From: Burkholderiales bacterium
Lineage (GTDB): Bacteria > Pseudomonadota > Gammaproteobacteria > Burkholderiales > Burkholderiaceae_C
Length of the DNA stretch: 64,000 nucleotides
NCBI GenBank assembly: GCA_025358485.1
Contig: JANYJJ010000004.1
Coordinates: 1-64,000 of the forward strand
Direction of reading: 5' to 3'
In this document: piece after piece, positions 43,801-49,087 of the stretch
How positions within the stretch are numbered: position 1 is the first letter of the stretch
Layout of the letters: each line of letters begins with the position of its first letter
Made by a program: the position numbers and the translations under genes
The notes under the pieces: model-generated
The model's database searches: none
What the model saw: the letters and a program-made list of their open reading frames with translations, nothing else
What the model was told of the DNA's origin: nothing

Positions 43801-46800
43801 GTCACCACCACCTCAGACACCAACGACAGCGGCTTGGGCAGCAGCTTCACCGCCGAGCAGCTCAACGCCAGCAAGGGCACAGACGGCGCGGTGTCGCTGC
43901 GCGAAGCGCTGATTGCGGCCAACAACACAGCCGGCCTGGACACCATCAGCTTCAACATCACCGACCCCTTGGTGGGCGGCGCACACACGATCGAGTTGCT
44001 CAGCGCCCTGCCGAACATCACAGACGCCGTTGTGCTGGACGCCAGCACCGAGCCTGACTTTGCAGCCACCGGCAGCCGCCCGGTGGTGGTGGTGAACGGC
44101 TTGGCTGCGGGCAATGGTGTGGTCGGGTTGGCGTTCGAAGCAGGCAGCGGCGGCAGCACGGTGCGGGGTTTGGTGATTGACGGATTCCACGGCAGCGCCA
44201 TCCGCGTGGCGGGGGGCAGCGCCAACAACACCTTCGTAGGCAACTACCTGGGCACGGACGTGAGCGGCAGCCTGGCGCGACCGAACGGCCGCGACAACGC
44301 TTCGCCCGCCATCATTTTGCTGAGCGACGGCAACCAGGTGGGCGGCACCACCGCCGCAGACCGCAACGTGGTCAGCGGCAACAACTCAACCGGCGTGTGG
44401 CTGAACGGCAGCAACAACCGGGTGCAAGGCAACTTCATTGGCACGGACGCGACTGGCAACGCAGCCTTGGGCAACGTGTGGGCCAACGTGGGCATTGCCA
44501 CCACGGTGAGCGGCAACTTGATCGGCGGCACCACAGCGGGTTCGGCCAACACGATTGCCAACAGCAGTTTGAACGGCGTTTTGGTGTACTCAAGCACCAG
44601 CACGGGCAATGCGATTTTGGGCAACCGGATCTTCAACAACGTGGGCCTGGGCATCGACCTGGGGCTGGACGGCGTGACCGCCAACGACGCAGGAGATGCT
44701 GACAGCGGCGCGAACGACCTGCAAAACTTCCCCGTGCTGATGGATGCCAACAGCTTGGGCGGCAACACCACGGTACGCGGCAACTTGAACAGCGCGGCCG
44801 ACCGCGACTACCGCATCGAGTTTTTTGCGTCACCCGCGGGCGACGCGTCGGGCTACGGGGAAGCGGCGGCGTTCATGGGCTTTGTCAACGTGCGCACCGA
44901 TGGCACGGGCAACGTCAACTTTGCAGCCCTGCTCAGTGGTGTGGCTGTGCCGGTGGGGCAAGTGGTGAGCGCCACGGCAACGCAAATCATCGGGGCTGGG
45001 GTGTATGCCTCGACTTCTGAATTTGCGGCCCATGTGACGGTCACGGCCAACAGCGCGCCCCGCATCACAGTGCCCGGCCCGCAAGTGGCCAGCGACGACA
45101 CCACGCTGGCCCTTGGTGGTGTGGGGGTGGCAGACGCTGAAGGCAACCTGAGCACGGTGCAGTTGTCAGTGGCACAGGGCGTGTTGTCGGTCAATCTGAA
45201 TGGCGGCGCCAGCATCAGCGCTGGTTCGAACGCCAGCAACTCGTTCACGCTGAGCGGCTCACAAGCTCAAATCAACACTGCGTTGGCCAGCTTGAGTTAC
45301 TTGGCGACACTGAATTTCAGCGGCGCAGACACCTTGACCGTGCTGGCCACAGACACGCTCGGCTACAGCAGCAACAGCACGGTCTTGATCAATGTGAGCG
45401 CAGTGAACGACGCGCCTGTCATCACCAGCAACGGCGGCGGTGCGACGGCTGCAATCAGCGTGGCCGAGAACGTCACCGCTGTGACGACGGTGGCTGCCAC
45501 GGACGTTGACTTGCCAACACAGACCTTGACTTACTCGATAGTTGGCGGCGCTGACGCAGCCAAGTTCGCGATCAACGCTTCGACTGGTGTGCTGACATTC
45601 GTGACGGCACCGGACTTCGAGGCACCAACTGATTCCGGCGCCAACAACATTTACGACGTGACCGTGCAGGTCACCGACGGAATGCTCATTGACGCGCAGG
45701 CCATTGCCGTCTACGTCACGCCAGTCAACGACAACGCGCCTGTCATCACCAGCAACGGCGGCGGTGCAGCAGCAGCCATCAACGTGGCTGAAAACTCCAC
45801 AGCTGTAGCGACTGTCACCGCCACCGACGCTGACTTGCCCGCACAGGCGCTGACGTTCGCCATCGTTGGCGGCGCCGACGCCGCCAAATTCGCCGTCAAC
45901 GCGACAACAGGCGCATTGAGCTTTGTCAATGCGCCCGACCACGAGCGCCCCACCGATACCGACGCGGACAACATTTACGAATTGACGGTGCAGGTCAGCG
46001 ACTACGCAGGTGCCACATCTGGTGTGTCGCCGCAAGCGCTGCAAACGCTGCAAATGCTTCGTGTCACGGTGCAGAACGTCAATGAAGCACCGGTGCTGTC
46101 AGCGCCTGCTGTGGTTGCCTTGAGTGAAGCGGCTGCATCGGGCACCTTGGTTGCCAGCGCCACCGCGGCCGATCCAGACGCCAACGACGCACTGCGGTTT
46201 GCCTTGGTGAACGACGCCAACGGGCGCTTCGTGATCAATGCGGCCAACGGTCAGATTTCAGTGGCTGTGGGCGCGTCGTTCGACAGCAAAACGGCCGCTG
46301 GGCACGACTTGCTGGTGCGTGTGTTCGACCAAGCAGGCTTGAGTGCCGAGCAAGCGGTGCGCGTGAATTTGCAAGCGGTGGTTCCCGTCGAGCCCACAGC
46401 CCCGGCTTCTCTGCCCGAGGCGAGCCCTGTCAGCACACCTGCCTTTGTCCCGGTGACGCCTGAAGCAACACCGCAGCCCCCGACTTCGCCTTCACCCACT
46501 CCCAAAACCGCAGAAACCATCGTCAAACCAGGCAATGCCAGCGACACGCAAGAAGTTGCTGCGCAGCGCAGCGTCGAAGGCAGCAGCGCCGACACCTTGC
46601 AGGGCAAACGCACGGCGCTGGACGGCGGTGATCGGGGCTATGAGACCTCAGTTTGGCCCACCCAGTTGAGAAGACGGGAAGAGCACATCGACACCCAATA
46701 CAGAGTTCAGCCGGTTGGCGCAGCCGCATCTTTGACATGGGCGAATTTTGATTTGGCCGCCCCGCCCGCTTATGCCGTCGCCAATGCCTTCGAGTTTTCC

Positions 46801-47373
46801 AACATATTGCCAACCGCAAAGGATGACAGCGCAGCCAACTCCAGCGGCTTGGGCCACGGATTGCGGCATGGGATTGCGGTGGCTCTGGATCCCGAAACCG
46901 CGCAGCAAGCCGCAAACCATTCCGCCGGTGGCGCATCGAAGCCGCTGTCGTTTGATCAGGTGTTCACGTCCTCACACGTTGCCAGCGTCAGTTTCAGCGC
47001 CGGTTTTATTTGGTGGCTGACCCGCGGCGGCGGCTTGTTGACGTCGATGCTCATGGGCGTGCCTGCGTGGCGTCATCTTGACTTGCTGCCCGTGTTGGCG
47101 CGCAACCTCGACGATGAAGACGACACCGACGACGGCTTGGCCGCACCTCTGCCGCGCAAGCCTGCGTTGGCTGCTGAAGGGAGTCTTGCCAAAGGTCATG
47201 GGGACGGTCGAAGTGACGGCAGCAATCAAGGCGACGGCGACGGCGATGGTGGCGGCGACGGCGCAAATCGCGCTCATGCCGACACGGCAGTCGCCGATAA
47301 CCAGGTTGAAGGGCTGTTTGACCGTGGCCTTGAGCCTCACGCGAACCGCACAAACCCAACAAACTTCCGATGA
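28870..47373 (+). CDS. Giant (6167 aa) DUF4347/LamG/cadherin-like/CSLREA-type beta-helix surface protein
   Basis: Single uninterrupted ORF; N-terminal [15 protein letters not shown] (LEPR-XLL-like), DUF4347-like region, two LamG-like domains, many [13 protein letters not shown] cadherin-like repeats, five VSLREA + parallel beta-helix blocks, PA14-like domain, C-terminal hydrophobic segment and acidic tail. Confidence 0.95.
   Translation: [6167 protein letters not shown]
29107..29620 (+). other. DUF4347-like domain of the giant protein
   Basis: [21 protein letters not shown]...[24 protein letters not shown]...[40 protein letters not shown]. Confidence 0.8.
37018..37430 (+). other. PA14-like domain in the giant protein
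   Basis: [10 protein letters not shown]...[37 protein letters not shown]...[22 protein letters not shown]. Confidence 0.7.
41179..41424 (+). repeat. Near-identical intragenic duplication, copy 1
   Basis: Aligns with 43714-43959 with roughly ten mismatches by eye (offset 2535 bp). Confidence 0.9.
43714..43959 (+). repeat. Near-identical intragenic duplication, copy 2
   Basis: See 41179-41424. Confidence 0.9.
46978..47106 (+). other. C-terminal hydrophobic anchor-like segment of the giant protein
   Basis: [43 protein letters not shown], followed by DDEDDTDDG acidic and [11 protein letters not shown] tail. Confidence 0.65.
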
Positions 47374-48929
47374 AACGCGCCAGCCCCTTGGCTCAAATGA
47401 CCATGGCTTTGGTGTCACTCACCGGCGTGTTGGTGCTCATGGCCGACCTGTTTTTTGGGGTGTTACCCAGCCCCGGGGAGCAGTCCATGCAACTGCGCAA
47501 AGGCGTGAGCGAAGCGCTGGCCGTGCAGGTGGCCGCGCTGATGCAAAAAGACGACCGCGTCACGCTCAAGCTCACCATGGACAACGTGGTGGCGCGCACC
47601 GAGGGCGTGCGTTCGTTGGGTTTGCGCGCGGCCGACGGCACCGTGGTGTTGCAAACCGGTGACCACGCTCGCGCCTGGAAACCAACGCAAGCCGACCGCT
47701 CACAGCCCGATCAAATCTCCGTGCCTTTGAACGCCGCAGGTGCGCGCTGGGGAAGTTTTGAGATTGCCTTTCGCGCTGAAGAAGGCAACCCGGTGTGGCT
47801 TTGGTTGACGCAACCTTTGGTGCTGACCTTGCTCTTCATCAGCGCTGCGGGTTCGTTGATTTTCAGTCTGTACATGCGGCGCGCCTTGCAGCACCTGGAT
47901 CCGGCCTCGGTCATTCCAGACCGCGTGCAAGGTGCCTTCAACGCATTGGCCGAAGGCGTGGTGGTGCTCGACACCAAAGGCCGCGTGATGATGGTCAACA
48001 AGGCTTTTCAAAACTTGCATGTCGATGCCGCGCAGGTGCGCCCCGGCGTGGCTTTGTCGAGCGTGGCGTGGTTGGCGAGCAGCCTGCAACGCGACCTGCA
48101 AGATCACCCCTGGGCACGTGCCCTGAGCGAGCGCAAAGCCAACACCGGCCACACCCTGCAAGTCGCGGTGGGCACGGATCACGCGCGCCAATTGGTGGTG
48201 AACTGTGCGCCCATTGCTGACGCCAGTGGCGAGGTGCGGGGCTGCATTGCCACCTTCGACGACATCACCGAACTGCACCGCTCGAACGCGCAATTGCGCG
48301 CAGCAATGGGGGAGCTGTCGGTGTCCAAAGCCGAGATCGAACGCAAGAACGAAGACCTCTTACGCTTGGCCACACGCGACCCCATGACCGGCTGCCTTAA
48401 CCGCCGCGCCTTCTTTGAAGCCTTTGAGCCGCTGGTGTCAGAAGCTGCCACGCATGGCTTGCCGCTGAGTTGTTTGATGCTGGACATCGACCACTTCAAG
48501 TCAGTCAACGACACCCATGGCCATACCGTGGGCGACCGCGTGATTCAAGAATTTGCCAAGAAACTACAGCAAGCCGCACGCGCCACCGATTTGGTGTGTC
48601 GCTACGGTGGCGAAGAATTTGTGATCGTCGTGCCCGGCCTCACCGCCGCAGAAGCCCTGGCCTTCGGCGAGCGCATCCGCGAGCGCATACAACGCGAATG
48701 CGGCCAAGGTGTGCGCGAAGTGCCGGGCCTCAAAGTCACCGTCAGCGTGGGCGTGCACAGCTTGAGCCACGCAGGCACCGAGACCGGCCACAGCATGGTC
48801 GATTTGGCCGACCAAGCCCTCTACGAAGCCAAACGCGGCGGCAGAAACCAAGTGCGCTTGCACATGCCCATTGACGTGGATTTGGCGCTGGCCGAGTTGG
48901 ACGCGTTGGACGCGTTAGTGATCGGGTGA
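47370..48929 (+). CDS. Membrane diguanylate cyclase (PAS-like + GGEEF)
   Basis: TM-periplasmic-TM N-terminus, PAS-like FNALAEGVVVLDTKGRVMMVNKAF, RDPMTGCLNRRAF, RYGGEEFVIV; RATD I-site five residues upstream. ATGA overlap with the giant gene stop. Confidence 0.93.
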   Translation: MKRASPLAQMTMALVSLTGVLVLMADLFFGVLPSPGEQSMQLRKGVSEALAVQVAALMQKDDRVTLKLTMDNVVARTEGVRSLGLRAADGTVVLQTGDHARAWKPTQADRSQPDQISVPLNAAGARWGSFEIAFRAEEGNPVWLWLTQPLVLTLLFISAAGSLIFSLYMRRALQHLDPASVIPDRVQGAFNALAEGVVVLDTKGRVMMVNKAFQNLHVDAAQVRPGVALSSVAWLASSLQRDLQDHPWARALSERKANTGHTLQVAVGTDHARQLVVNCAPIADASGEVRGCIATFDDITELHRSNAQLRAAMGELSVSKAEIERKNEDLLRLATRDPMTGCLNRRAFFEAFEPLVSEAATHGLPLSCLMLDIDHFKSVNDTHGHTVGDRVIQEFAKKLQQAARATDLVCRYGGEEFVIVVPGLTAAEALAFGERIRERIQRECGQGVREVPGLKVTVSVGVHSLSHAGTETGHSMVDLADQALYEAKRGGRNQVRLHMPIDVDLALAELDALDALVIG

Positions 48930-48940
48930 ATTTCCCGACT

Positions 48941-49050
48941 CCCTCCCCCTCGACGGGGGAGGGCTGGGGTGGGGGTGAAATCCTCGAACCCAAACCGCAC
49001 TGCTTCAAGGTCTTCACCCCTCCCCAACCCTCCCCGTCAAGGGGAGGGGG
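48941..49050. repeat. Inverted pair of CCCTCCCC-GACGGGGAGGG intergenic repeats
   Basis: CCCTCCCCCTCGACGGGGGAGGGCTGGGGTGGGGGTGAA ... TTCACCCCTCCCCAACCCTCCCCGTCAAGGGGAGGGGG. Confidence 0.85.
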
Positions 49051-49087
49051 CAATACAGGCAAACCAAATAAAAAGCCAGAGCAAACC

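Larger units (their letters stand above)
32408..45050 (+). repeat. Five iterated CSLREA-like + parallel beta-helix superblocks within the giant gene
   Basis: [41 protein letters not shown] motif recurs near 32.4, 34.6, 37.8, 41.3 and 43.8 kb; each block ends in (N)LGIDLxxDGVTxNDxGDADSGxNxLQNxPVL. Confidence 0.9.

Noticed and set aside
29539-46053. Numerous long minus-strand ORFs within the giant gene
   Set aside because: Repetitive GC-rich sequence keeps antisense frames open; compositions (Val/Ala/Ser runs) mirror the repeats and show no domains.
47200-47283. Asp/Gly-rich tail [21 protein letters not shown] considered as an RTX calcium-binding array
   Set aside because: No GGxGxDxUx nonapeptide periodicity; just a short Asp/Gly-rich tail.
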